From Mesodorylaimus sp. YZB2_4 (Eukaryota > Nematoda > Enoplea > Dorylaimida > Dorylaimidae), in NCBI GenBank assembly GCA_030248295.1, contig JASANH010000846.1, positions 434,001 to 498,000 of the forward strand: a stretch of DNA of 64,000 nt, in the 5' to 3' direction. This document shows positions 10,832 to 22,292 of this stretch, one piece after another; the stretch's first letter is position 1; every line of letters begins with the position of its first letter. The notes under the pieces are model-generated. The model made no database searches, was not told the origin of the DNA, and saw only the letters and a program-made list of their open reading frames with translations. Position numbers and translations under genes: made by a program.

Positions 10832-11745
10832 GGTTTCAGCGGCGCAACTGTACGACCCACCAGCAGATGTGAGCGTGTTCGAATGATCTGGGCGAGTTGG
10901 ACCGCCTATATGAGAGGCACTTACGCTTTACGTTAGGCGCTTCCCCGTTACGTTGGCCCTCGATTTTTTGTGCATTATTTATGCACAGTACTTTTACAGT
11001 GGAAAAAGATGCAAAATGAGATGGATCTGTAAATTAGGTTGTTGTTAGCAAGGGTAGAGAGCAGAACTGTCGAGACTGCTGATGGCACTAGGGGTAACAC
11101 AAATATACATTAGCACTGGGCCTTCTACCGCTACGTGACAGTCCGAGTGTAACAGGCAAGGGGAGCGAGGAGCACGGATTTTACAAGCTCGCATTGCTTG
11201 CAAAGGTCTGAAAATCGGTCCCCAAGGTAATGTGACTTTGTCAAATACCACACTTGCTAATGGTGGTTGTAGTCATATTAATCAGAACCGAGGTAAAAAA
11301 AAGAGTGTTGACAGGTTGAACCCAGCATAAAAAGCTCAGGCTATTCACAACGCTTCACTGAAATGAGTCCAAGAAAAAAAATTGATGAAAGGTCGCAAAA
11401 TCTTGTCCATCAAGCGGGTCCAGCTCTGGCGCAATATTTTACCCGTGGAGATGCTGACTTTTTTGAATCACATATATCACGTAGCTCCTGCCAGGCACCT
11501 GGTGGGACGGGCAACTTGCCCCTGCGGCAACGACCAACCAATGAAGGCATCTCGCTTGTTTCTATAAACGTCGACTCTTTCAGCACAAGCAAGGGAGATA
11601 TCAATTGAACGCCGTACGATCATATACATAGGTACCCGGATCAATGACTTGTGGGACCAAAAGCGCACCCGTATCATGTATATCCATGATCACATCGAAC
11701 CGTTATGTCTGAACGCATAAAACAAAGGCATAACCTCACGGGAAA
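10832..11745. other. Intergenic; 5' flank of paralog 1
   Basis: On the minus strand a TATA-like CTCATATAGG lies near 10910, about 80 bases upstream of the ATG of paralog 1. It could be part of its promoter, but this is weak. No coding gene is supportable up to 11745. Confidence 0.3.
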
Positions 11746-12955
11746 TTAGCTAATCGTTAGATCACGGACTTGATCGCTCGCATCAGCCAGATCTATCCGT
11801 CCCTGCATCGAAATCACTTCAAAGTGCGATATCCTGGCTGAAAAACCAAAACAATACAATAAGGCAACATCCTGTATTAAACAGCCACGATTGCTAACTT
11901 GATTCTCCGGGACAGACGATTTCTTTAAAACCGATGAATCATTGGGCGCTGATTTCTTCGTTCCGCTCTTCGGATCGTAATACTGTCTCGCGATCGGCTC
12001 TAAGTACACTCCCCGTTTTAACTCTTTTCCCTCCCCCTGAAAGAAAATAATAGAATGGCACGTGAATAAAAAAAATATACGCTCACCTTTGCTTGCTTTC
12101 TATCAAACGCTCCATCCTTCAGCTGGCGCATTATCTGATGGATATGGTCACCGATTTCCTTTTTCCCATCCTATGAGAAAAGACGCAGGTTCTCGCCAGG
12201 CTTCTTTGCACATAGCCTCAAAAAATGGCAGCCCACTCACCACTGGAACGTAAATATAAGGAGATTGACCAACAGGTTTTGCAGCTGGCGACTCTGCAGA
12301 AGATCGTTGATCGAAAGACTTTGCGTGGGGTTTTTTCATGGGGTTTGCAGAAAATATCGAACGTCGAGCGTTCACCTTTGGCAAAATTTTTCTTTTCGTT
12401 AATGGGATGGTCGACTTGACTACCGCTTTTGGCGGAGCAGACACTGCCAATTTCGTCGATTCCACCTCGAAATCCATAGCCGTCATGGATTTTGATTTAC
12501 GCCAGGGATATGGCTTCTCTCGGTGTCGGCGTCGATTTCTCTCGTTCCGGCGGCCCGTAGAATGTGAGCGACTCGTACTGTCGCTGTGCTGTCGACTTTG
12601 AGACCGTGAACGGCCATGGCGATGTCGGTGCTGGTCCGCGCACTGCTGGCATGGATGGCATCTTTGTCCAAGTTCGAAGCAAGTGCGACACACTTCCGTG
12701 TCGTCGCCACCTTCGCCTCGATGTCTTGATCTACTGCTTCTGCAACATGCGCAAATCAACCAAGTGAACAAACCGAGTGACGCTCCAAGCAAACCAATAA
12801 TCAGACAAATAATTGCTGTGGATAACGCTTCCTCGTGGCCGGCCGAGTGTTTGTCGCCGAGAGAACGCTCCAACCTCACCGGCGCCATTCCCTATGGACA
12901 GTAGACTAGCCGTGCAGAAAAGCACTGCAGCTGCACAGTGTACAGTGGATAGCAC
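11746..12955 (-). CDS. Small single-pass membrane protein with Arg/Ser/His-rich tail; gene model uncertain
   Basis: The best-supported coding block is 12242-12888 on the minus strand. A short acidic N-terminus is followed by a membrane span (STAIICLIIGLLGASLGLFT, about residues 23-45), a Cys pair cluster (CRTCFELGQRCHPCQQC) and a long basic Arg/Ser/His-rich stretch. A donor (GTGAGT) near 12241 and open frames at about 12090-12170 and 11746-12030 suggest downstream exons, but their phases do not join cleanly. Upstream, an ATG at 12955 opens an excellent signal peptide (MLSTVHCAAAVLFCTASLLS) in a different frame, about 20 residues before the main frame begins. Either an unrecognised splice or a single-base change separates them. 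No family recognised. It sits between the two membrane-protein paralogs, on the same strand. Confidence 0.45.
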
Positions 12956-14001
12956 AAGGTCACATCATGCTATATGAACCGATCGGGAGTTTACGAGAAC
13001 CGTTGGTTTCTTTCGCACGGCGACATCGATTTGAGCAGGTACCTTTGGGTTTTCATGAATGGTTATTCCTATTTTTTCCCACGTCCGTTTCTCAGATGAC
13101 GTCTTGCTTCATAAGGAGGACCGACGATCGAATTAATGTTCCCGCCGCGTCGTTGTCAACCTGAATGACTCTATCGACCAAATATAGCACATGATTCGTG
13201 GCCTCCACAACGATCGCTTTTTGATTCGCGCATACCGTAGAACAGAGTTGCCGAGTCTTCAGGGCGTGATAGCGGTGCCCTATCGTACGATCTACCGCTC
13301 CCAAGCTTATCCAGTGTTAAGTATTGTCTTTCATGCGTTATCGATGCCCCTCCTGACCATGTCAAAACCAGGCACACTGTTCAGACACTAAATGTTTTCT
13401 CTGGTAGCGGGTCGCGGGTCGAAAATTTGGTATGCAGTAAGCGCATCCAGCGTAACAGGCAGCCTGCCTAACCCGCGGACCAAGGGGCACTCCTGTCATT
13501 GCATGGGCCTTCAATTTTTAGAATTGGGATCTCAGCAAAGTTGGATCCCTTCACTTCTGTTCCCATATTTCAGTAGCAAAAACATATCTCGCGGCTACGT
13601 GTCGCTGAGGTCTTGAAGAAGCTGGCACAATGTCATCGTCATGGAAAAGGCTCGACTGCTGAACCCGGTATAAGTTGTTCCAAATTTATCGCTCCAGCTC
13701 ATCAGTTGATTTTATTTGCAACAATCGTGCCAGCTCGTACTCCTAATTGCCAGAGATCCTCTACAACTGCCAGGCTACAACTGGCAAGCTGACAGCGGCA
13801 AGCAATACGAGTACATCGCGCATTTGCAGCCTGCACTCAAAAATGATGTCAAGTTGTTTCCTGATATGCTGGCGAAGGGGTAAAATGCTAAAGCCTATCG
13901 ATGTATTTTGTTCTGCCATACTCGGATAGAAGTCGAGGCGGGCGCGAAGAATCCAACTACAGATCAAAAACAGGGAAAAACACAACTTGGAATCACAGAG
14001 A
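12956..14001. other. Intergenic, no supportable gene
   Basis: Short overlapping frames only. The distal part (13900-14001) is probably the 3' flank of paralog 2. Confidence 0.4.
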
Positions 14002-15240
14002 TCATTCCTTGCGCTCCATGTTGCTTTTCTTGCTTCCTGATTCCATACCCTGCACTTTCATGCTTTCGTTAACGACCATTTTCTTTTCTCCTGCACTTTC
14101 CGCGTGGCTGGAATACACTTCTTCCTTCATCGATGGCCTGACTAGCAAGAACCAAACGAGGAGCAGACCAAAGAAAGCAGTCAAAACAAAGGTGAGACCT
14201 AAAAGCATGAAGGCTAAACCAAGCCGACCTTTGGTTTGGCTTGCCGCTAGGCACAGGTCTGGTATGCACGGCTTTTCTTTGACTTTGCAGTACTTGCTCA
14301 TATCGCTGCCATCAATCGACAAATTCTTAAAGCCGGCTCCGCACTGATTGGGAGATCGACACGGCGCTCTGGCCAGACTCTTGTCACACTCGGCATCGCA
14401 CACTTTGCGGTCGCACGATCGACGGCGGATGTGCCTTTCCCCACAGAAGATCCCTTGCGAGTAGGCCTCCGGAGCGAAGGTGCTGTTACTTTGGAAGCAG
14501 ACATGGTCTTCGTCGTAATGGCATACCGTTCTTTCTTCCTCGTATTGGCAGCTTCGCGCGGCGGAATGAACTGTTCGCTGGACTATCTCAGCCATCGACG
14601 GTGCAGCTTCGACCAGCTGTTTGAACTCCTCGCTATCGCCCACCTTGAATATGGTCTGGTCCGCTATCAGTAATAGCGCGTAGAATCGCTCATCATGGCC
14701 ACTGCGTTCACCAAAAGTATTCACTGCAACGGTTACGGTTGCGTTCCACTGCTGAGCTTTCTCGGTCAAACTGAAGCGTGTTGTGGAGAAGTACTGCAAA
14801 AAATTATTGCTGCCTTGGCTGTGGGTCAAAAGATATACAATAATTCGAGCCGTCTTTGCGAGTGGCCGCGTTGGCTTTTTCAAGCAAGGATTTTCACTCT
14901 TGTTGCCGACTTTAAAACTGATAACATCATCCAGAAAAGTCCGAAGATTTTGCTGCACGAACTGGTCCATTTTCACTTCTATTCCAGCCACCGTATCGAG
15001 CAAGATTGTTTGCATGCAGACGTTGGCCCTGAATACTTTCTGATCGTCGAGGAAAGCCGTGGCGACGGTGAGCGTGAAGTTGGCTATTTGCTCCCTCGTG
15101 TTGAAATCCAAAATGCTCTCTAGATAGATTTCGATGTCGACGTAGATGTGATTCGAGAATTCCAAAGGGCTGTTTTCTGAAGACTGCATGCTGACAACCG
15201 CACTTGAACTAACCAACAATACGGGCACCAAGGCGTGCAT
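14002..15240 (-). CDS. Type I membrane protein, unrecognised family (paralog 2)
   Basis: A 412-residue single-exon gene. The frame is open up to 15447, but the ATG at 15240 is preferred. It gives a signal peptide directly (MHALVPVLLVSSSAVVSM) and aligns with the start of the paralog at 9518-10831. Shared blocks are MQSSEN near the mature N-terminus, NHIYVDIE, the TVAGIE segment, PCLKK, NATVTV, FYALLL, the CHYDEDHVCFQ cysteine block, a CGAG(Y/F)(R/K)NLSIDG block and an almost identical membrane span (LAFMLLGLTFVLTAFFGLLL, about residues 340-367) with RPSMKE just inside. The cytoplasmic tail is shorter and differs in sequence. Function is unknown; a surface-exposed glycoprotein is inferred. Confidence 0.75.
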   Translation of the reverse strand: MHALVPVLLVSSSAVVSMQSSENSPLEFSNHIYVDIEIYLESILDFNTREQIANFTLTVATAFLDDQKVFRANVCMQTILLDTVAGIEVKMDQFVQQNLRTFLDDVISFKVGNKSENPCLKKPTRPLAKTARIIVYLLTHSQGSNNFLQYFSTTRFSLTEKAQQWNATVTVAVNTFGERSGHDERFYALLLIADQTIFKVGDSEEFKQLVEAAPSMAEIVQRTVHSAARSCQYEEERTVCHYDEDHVCFQSNSTFAPEAYSQGIFCGERHIRRRSCDRKVCDAECDKSLARAPCRSPNQCGAGFKNLSIDGSDMSKYCKVKEKPCIPDLCLAASQTKGRLGLAFMLLGLTFVLTAFFGLLLVWFLLVRPSMKEEVYSSHAESAGEKKMVVNESMKVQGMESGSKKSNMERKE

Positions 15241-17131
15241 GGCTCCACCTTTGCAGTGGGCTGACCTGGCGAATGAGCTCATGAAAAAGTGACCTGCAGT
15301 ATAGATGGATTGCAATAGTTCGCCTAGACAGACTTTACACGTTTCATTGTCCGCCCAGTGTGAAGTGGGAGGAGCAAAGAAATGAGAGCCATCTTTGTGG
15401 TCAGAGCAAAGCAGCAAGCAGATTACAGGAGGTGTAATACTTTTCAAAGCGCTTGCAAAACTCGCTGTTTGACGATTAGCAGAAAACGCTGCAGACTCGC
15501 AAGTGCTGCGGGCAGCTTTCTGAAGGGTGTGGTAGCAGGCAAGGCCTTGTGAGGATTGCTCGGTTGATTATCGAAGGCTTGTGAATCAAGCTGACGAAAC
15601 GAAACGGCATGAGTATTATGCGACCTGAAAGTACAAAACACAAATCATACAGTTGATCCATCTTTTTGTGTAATTTTCTTCGAGATGTCCTATCTAAACG
15701 TCCTGTATTGCAGCAAATCGAGCATTTTATAATTTTTCAAAAATTTTTCCGGGGTTGGGCCCCACGCTGCCCCCAGTGCCCCCTCCCACTGGACTTCCTA
15801 CCCGTTTTGCCCATAGCTGGCCGGCAGTCATGATAGCGAGGCCGTGAGGTAGCCAGCTGTCGCGACAGCGTCCTTGTGCGCGTCTCCACTAGGAGCACCT
15901 CCACGCGAGGGTATCCTGGAGTGGACACGGACAAGTGCGGGTGGGCCGTGCACTCTGTCGGTGTTTGGCAGCTGAGACTGTCTAGTCGTTTGGCTTCCGT
16001 CTCTCTACTCAGAGCACTTTGACGGTAGGTACCGGGTGAGCCACCCACGGCCTGGCGTGCAAGGCCAGCGAGGGTTTATGGTTCCGTCGTCACCAGGGAT
16101 GGTCAGCGAGGGTTCGTGGTTTGAAAATCGAACTCCAACACCAGGGATTGAATCTGGGACGAGACCAGCCACTCCCTACCAAGCAAGATACAGGTATGCG
16201 GTATGTGCTGTATTTCCAGAACTGGGTGTGTGCCACGGCATCATCTTACCGTGACTGCTGAAACCAGTGACAAAGGACGGCTCGTGGATCAAGCCAGTAC
16301 CCCAGTCATATCTACGTTTCCGTGATTTGTACGTTCAGGCTAGGGAGAACCATGTAACTGTTTTTGAAAATCCATCCATATAATAATTTGCTAGATAAAG
16401 CATTGTTGGCACCCTAAGCTGCTGAATACAACCTTTGATTTTCAAAAATGTTTGCAATACGCGGTATTTGCACAAACCAAGTGCATTCAAATTTCCCGCT
16501 TTCACAGTCTGTTTGATGGTTGCTCTTTATGACAAAGCAGCACATTTACGTTATCCACGTGTTGCCGATTCGATAAATGTGTAAAATTTTATCGGCTGAC
16601 TGTTTTCCCAATTTTGGATACGTGTCATCTAAATTCGAAATTAGGATTCGATCGGGACTGGTGATCACTGATTTCTGAACCCGTTCTCAGCGTCACAGCC
16701 ATATCATCCGAGTAGCTGCTGGAATTTGTCGAGGTAAGAAGATGATCTTTTGTGGTGGTTGCAGGCTATAGGCCTTAGCTTAGTTTCACTGTTTTGCGTT
16801 TGTTAGCTTCATCTAATTAGTCGCTAGGCGCCTTTCAAGCAGTGTAAAGTTATCTTCTGGCTAAATATGAAATTAGGCAGATGATTATGGGCGTTTTGCC
16901 GAGCATTTTACTGTCTTACGTACCACCCACTGAGGCATGACTAATAAGTCTATGCCCTGCGTAAGCTGTCGTACTGTCTTTGAGGTACTGTACCAGGTAC
17001 TGTGTATTTATTTATAGAAGGATACATAAATACATGTTTTTCGTCGATTATGATAAGTTAATATTCTTTAAAGGATATTGGCATAAAATAGTTTCGAAGC
17101 TCCGGTCTCCGCATTTCGTCTCGCATAGGTA
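15241..17131. other. Intergenic; GC-rich patch at 15740-16200
   Basis: No supportable gene. The patch at about 15740-16200 is clearly richer in G and C than its surroundings. It contains a tRNA-like B-box word in inverted orientation (GATTGAATC near 16143), so it may be a repeat, but I cannot define its ends. Confidence 0.35.
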
Positions 17132-18183
17132 TCACAGTATGATGTCGGTCATTTGTAGATTATTCTTGAGATTGTTAGGAATAGGTAACAGCTCGATTCG
17201 TTTCCAAATGGATCGGCCACCGCTACATTCACTTAGCCGATGTCTTATTGCGTTACCCGCCAGACGAATCAGTGAAGGCGGGTTTCGTAATTCGTATTGA
17301 ACCCATTCATTCAATTCTTGATTTTGCCTCAAAGCGGCTGGCATGCTGCGATTATTGGTCATGTAGTCGCGATCTTTTCGGTTGATACGAGCCCCCGCGT
17401 AGATCAGCATCTTGAAAACGTCGGCTAGATTGTTGGCTAGGGTCCAATAAATGGCGCCACGACCCTCGACGTCTGTTGGATCGAGTTTACATCCGTGTTT
17501 GATTAATAATTTTGCGATTTCGCTTCGGCCCAGGTATTTAGTGGCCAAATAGAGAGGACATGGACTCCGTTTATCCCCCGCGTTTAGATTCGCTCCATTT
17601 TCGATAAGTAAATTGACCAAGGCCAATGCACGTTCCCTTGTGGCGATCCACAAGGGGGTATGCATATTGAAATCGGCCGCATTGACATCTGCTCCATATT
17701 CGAGGAGCATTCGAGCCGTCTCGTAATTGGCTTGACGGCAAGATGTAAAAAGCGGTGTCTCAAGGCGCCCATTCCAGTCGCACGATAATTTATTAGCATT
17801 TGCGCCGTGTTCGAGTAAAAGGGCCACAATTTCTCGATCGCCTTGTTGAACGGCTAAGCTCAATGCGGTGACAGACCTGAGACTGCTGTTTGTATTGACT
17901 AAGGAATAGGAACAAAGCAATCCGACCTGAAACGAGACGAGGCTTATCAGATGCCTGCTTTGATCACATCTTTCGTAGGATGTATGACGTCGTTTACTTT
18001 CCTAATGTCTCTTAATCGAATGGCCTGATGCAAGTCTTCTAGCGACGGCCGTATTCTGCTTAAAGCCAGACACCATCCGTCGCGATCTTCGAATTCGTCC
18101 TCAACGCGTATTACCATGGCGAAATGACAGCCTAGAAAATAACTGAATAATTCAATTCTGGCTTGTGTTTCCTTTCTTGTCAT
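17132..18183 (-). CDS. Ankyrin-repeat protein with C-terminal SOCS box (ASB-like)
   Basis: Two exons: 17998-18183 (ATG at 18183) and 17132-17926, separated by a 71-bp GTAAAC...CAG intron with matching phase, giving 326 residues. Ankyrin repeats start around residue 75 (TALSLAVQQGDREIVALLLE). At least five follow, with the usual TPL.....G....LL..GAD/N pattern (for example TPLWIATRERALALVNLLIE). The C-terminus (PPSLIRLAGNAIRHRLSE...LPIPNNL) fits a SOCS box. ASB proteins act as substrate receptors of Cullin5-ElonginB/C ubiquitin ligases; that role here is inferred from architecture. The substrate is unknown. An open frame at 18395-18589 on the same strand could be an upstream exon but could not be joined. 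Confidence 0.75.
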
Positions 18184-18888
18184 GGTCAGTTGATAGAGAA
18201 TAGGATTGTGCCAGGCTAGGTATATTAATGAAAGTGGCGAACATTTTATCGCTTATTGTTTTGAAGGGTGAGGTGGCTTTATCAAGCACTTATTTAGAAG
18301 CTAACTGATATCCTGCCAGGGTTCTCTGCCACGACCACGAGATAGCAGCAGCACCTACATAATGCGAATACATTTACTTATACGAACCTTTTATTCAGAC
18401 CGTGGTGACGATTTGAATCGAAACGCCAAGATATCTTTTTGATTCGGTTTCTAGATGCTTGAATTTTCTTTTCAGCTGGCGTAAGTAATGCAGTACAATA
18501 ATTGAACGGTAGCTGCGGACTCGTTCTGGTTGTGTTGGTTGAGGCAGGTCGCCTGTTGAACTGTCGAAATTTTCTGGTGGTGTGCCCAATTCACTCCCTC
18601 GTTCTTTCTGAACCTATACAACAATAGGGAACTCGTCACCGACAGTCACGTGCGAATTGAACGAACTCTGCAAAATGCACTAAAAAAGACGCGCATTCGA
18701 TGAAAGGATGTCCATGGAATAATCAGACAGGTCGAATGACTTGGCTAATCCAGACCTTTTTTGTCGGGCGTATTACGACCGCATACAATTGTGACTAAGG
18801 CTGGCTAGGTACAAAAACTCGGTATGGTCGGTGGATGTAAAAACATGGCAACGGTATGAATCAGACGACTTGTGGCCGTTTTGATGGG
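18184..18888. other. Intergenic or 5' region of the ankyrin/SOCS gene
   Basis: Contains a minus-strand frame (18395-18600) preceded by an acceptor-like AG near 18606, encoding a basic, helix-prone 65-residue peptide. No donor joins it convincingly to the downstream exon. Confidence 0.3.
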
Positions 18889-19815
18889 CTATAATTTATT
18901 ATATCCCAAGTCCTCATATATTGCCGTGGTCGGCCACCTTATTTTCTTTGGAGACTGGGAGTGTCGTTTTTTATATGGGTCTGTCTTTGTTGTCTGGATG
19001 TAGCGCACGTAAACTTCAAAGACAAGAAAACAGTTAAAACTTGAGAGGGATAGGATAATCAAGTGAAGCACGGTTTTTTGAAGAGATAAAATGAGGAAAG
19101 TAGCCACTCCATTGAATTGAGACGTAGCGCCTGGAAAAATCAGATAATGATCCAAGTTTGATGAGGCGAGCTTTATTATGAGGGCGTAGGGGGAGTTAAA
19201 TAATCGAGTGGCAGGTGAAGTGGGAGAGGAGCGAAATAGAGTTGTCAAAACAACCACTTTCAAGTCTGGCAAGGAAAGCGGATTGGCATGAGCAATAAAC
19301 GAATAGCGGAACTTGGACAATGTTCTAACTTGACGCGTCAGCATCAGCTGATTTGGCCGCAAGTCAATCTCGGCGGGCAGGGCACATGTTGGGCACCTTC
19401 CCGAATGGCAGGCTGCGATGTTTGTTCGGGCGACTATAGAGTCCTTAGGAAGATGGATTGAGTACAAGGACAATCTGTGACATGGGCGTGGGTTTGGATG
19501 CGTACGACGGCTTGGTGAGAACGGCATTTAGGCTGTGCTCTTACAACGGGCACCCATTAGGGCGGCTATAGAAAGCACAAGGGCGAGTAAAAAAAGGTTT
19601 TTGCTGGGCAAACACAAGAAAAATGGAAATATCAGGGCGTAGTCGTAAATTGGATAGGAAATGAGGTTGTTTGAAGCTGTCACCATTTCGGCTAGTAAGA
19701 CGGTTGATGGCGCGAGAAAGCTGGAATTTATTTGTTTGCACTTGGCTAGTTTTCTCGAAGCATTGTCAAGTTGAGTCGAAGTGTGCACTGGTTTGGCTGG
19801 GCACAGATCGCACAT
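18889..19815 (-). other. Adjacent open frames with hydrophobic segments, doubtful gene
   Basis: Two abutting minus-strand frames (19528-19815, 95 codons; 18889-19527, 212 codons) share one phase, with a single stop between them at about 19528. The first contains a hydrophobic stretch (IFPFFLCLPSKNLFLLALVL). The second has two (near residues 135-165), then a basic tail. I recognise no family and no conserved motif. This may be a decayed membrane-protein gene, or chance open frame in A/T-rich DNA. Confidence 0.25.
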
Positions 19816-20193
19816 TATTGCCTGTCGCTTTCATGCACCATCCATCTGAGGCAGCTGATCGTGAGTGTTAGCACAGCAGGAAGGCTTTGACGGCGGGGGT
19901 TGGTGGTCGTCAGGAGTAACGACGAGCATGTCGATGACGAAAGTGTATGCGCTCTGCGGAATGATGTAAAAGACTTTGCGTTGAAGTATAACCTAACTGC
20001 AGACATAAACCACTCACGATCAGGAAACAGGGCGATAAAATATGTTTTGTGTGCGAAAGGGATTTCGCAGTAAAATGAGTGCCAAGGAAATGTGTCAGCG
20101 GTTTTTTGTGTTAAAATTTCTTTGTTCTCTTTTTTTAGGTGTCAGTTGTTGAACGATACTCAAGCTCGGTCATTCGGCAGTAAGCGTGTCATA
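19816..20193. other. 5' flank and untranslated leader of SMAP gene
   Basis: A pyrimidine tract ending TTTTTTTAG at about 20127-20139 looks like a 3' splice site 55 bases before the SMAP start codon. The leader is therefore probably spliced (or trans-spliced). Confidence 0.4.
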
Positions 20194-21739
20194 ATGAGTG
20201 GACGTCATCATCAAGCGGAGAAAGACAAGAAGCGTGTGGAGCAGGAGAAATTGCAAATGATTTTGAATCGATTATTGAAAGAAGAAGAGAACAAATATTG
20301 TGCGGATTGCGAAGCCAAAGGACCCCGATGGGCATCATGGAATTTGGGCGTGTTTTTGTGCATTCGATGTGCTGGAATTCATCGAAATTTGGGTGTACAT
20401 TTGTCGAAGGTGAGTGGGTCGATTTGTGTAAGATATTTTAGTTTTGAAATAGCGGTGTGTTTCTAAGGTGAAATCGGTGAATTTGGATACGTGGACACCG
20501 GAGCAGGTGCAACATATGCGTGTAATTGGAAATTCGGTGGGAAAGGCGGTCTATGAAGCTTCGTTACCCGATCATTTTCGACGGCCTCAGACCGATAGTG
20601 CGTTGGAGGCGTTCATTCGAGGGAAATACGAGCATAAGCGATACTTGATGAAAGACTACGTTCCAGCCAAGATCGACGTGCGTGATCTACTAACGTCGGA
20701 CGAGTATCTTCGACCGCATGGTGTCGGAGGCGCTAATCCAACGAGCGAGTCCAGTGGAGGAAAAACGACGAAAAAGGCCACAATAAATTTGGATTCAAAG
20801 CCTGCTCCAGTTCAAAGCAAACGAGACTCGGGGGGCAGTTCGGGCAAGGAGCGTGTTCGAAGGCGATCATCAAATTCAACGTCGAATTCTCAGCCGCCTC
20901 AACACTCAAAAACGGATAGCAAGCAGGCGGATGCACACAGTGCCAGTGTGGCGACAGCGTTGAATGATTTAGTTGATTTAGATATAGGCGGTTCATCCGG
21001 CTGGGTTACGGCGTCGGCGCCCAATTTGGTCACAAGTTCTGGCGGTGCTGGTGGTCTTGATGATCTGTTGGGGCTGAACGTGGCAAATGCGCAACCAGTC
21101 CAAACACAGCAACCGCAAGCGGCCAATGGACAGGCTGCGAAGGCGAGTAGCAATGGGTTGTCAGAATTGAACCAGGAATTGCTTTTCGGGGGCGGAGCTG
21201 GAGCTGGATCTGCTGAGTCAGGGGCCAACGGATCGAAAAAGACCAAAAACGATATTTTGGCATTGTACGGAAGTGGTAGCGGCGGCGGTAGTCAGCAGGC
21301 GCAGGCGCCAATGATGGGTGGAATGGGGTTCAGCATGGCGTCAACGCCTCAAATGCCGTTCGCTGGGATGCCGAATCAAATGATGAATATGAATATGGCG
21401 CCACCAACGAGTAATTGGATGATGGGCGATGGTGCGGCTGGGTTCGGTGGGAGTGCACAGCCGCCCTTCTTGGTTGATCCGAATCAGCAAGCCGCGGCCG
21501 GCTTTGTGGCGACTCCGTTCGGCTACGTTCCTTTGGCTCAAACGCAACAACCAGTAACATCGTTTTCTCAAATACCAATGACGGGGGCACCACCACCGGC
21601 AGTCAGCAATGCATCCAATCTTCACTTACAGTCGATTCAGCAACAGCTGGCGTCACTGCAGATACAACGGTCCCAACAACAACCCGCATCGTTCACTCAA
21701 ACACAGCAGGACACGCTAGCGACCAATTTGTGGCACTAG
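20194..21739 (+). CDS. SMAP1/2-like: SMAP-type Arf GTPase-activating protein
   Basis: Two exons, 20194-20409 and 20468-21739, joined across a 58-bp intron (GTGAGT...CTAAG); 495 residues. Residues about 12-130 form an ArfGAP domain: the CADC-16-CIRC zinc finger and the arginine-finger context [11 protein letters not shown] are intact, followed by [12 protein letters not shown] and GN. The C-terminal two thirds are low complexity, rich in Gly, Ser, Gln, Met and Ala. A short NDLVDLDIG segment is similar in spirit to clathrin-binding boxes of human SMAP1/2. SMAP proteins stimulate GTP hydrolysis on Arf1/Arf6 at endosomes and the plasma membrane; assignment to this subfamily rests on the GAP domain and overall layout. 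Confidence 0.92.
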
Positions 21740-22292
21740 GATTTTGGATGAATTCGAAGGAAAGGTTGTCATTGAAGAGTACTAAACTTTGTCTGACTGG
21801 CCGGGAAATGTATTTGTTCAAAAAGGTAGTCGATTTCAGTACTAATGGTTTGTAACCCCAAGTTTACTGGTTTCGTGTTCCTGTCATTCCTTCATTTTAT
21901 GTTCCCATCCCCTAAGGGAGGCATGAGAAAATGGCTAATTCTATATATGAGATGTGCAAAGTTATTGTTCCGAGGCAGTTTGTGTTAGGTACCGAATTCT
22001 GTGATTAACCTATGATGGGTCGTACAGCGTGGGCTGATCGAGTTTCCCTGGATGACCTGTTTTGTGGAGCGTTTGATATCGTCTGCACTGTTTACCTACA
22101 GTACTACATGTGACTGGCCTTTATCAACATTTCTCGTAAACTTTTATGATTGCAGAGAAACATGGGTTTAGGATGCGGTTCTAGCAGGTGTGGGGAAGTG
22201 GAAAGTGTAAAGCGGTGTGAGTGAAAGTTGGGAAGACTGGCTCGTGGCAGTGTACATAGTTGGACTGAGCGGTCGTGCTTTGGGGAGCAGAG
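21740..22292. other. SMAP 3' flank and intergenic sequence
   Basis: No coding gene. No unambiguous poly(A) signal seen. Confidence 0.4.
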
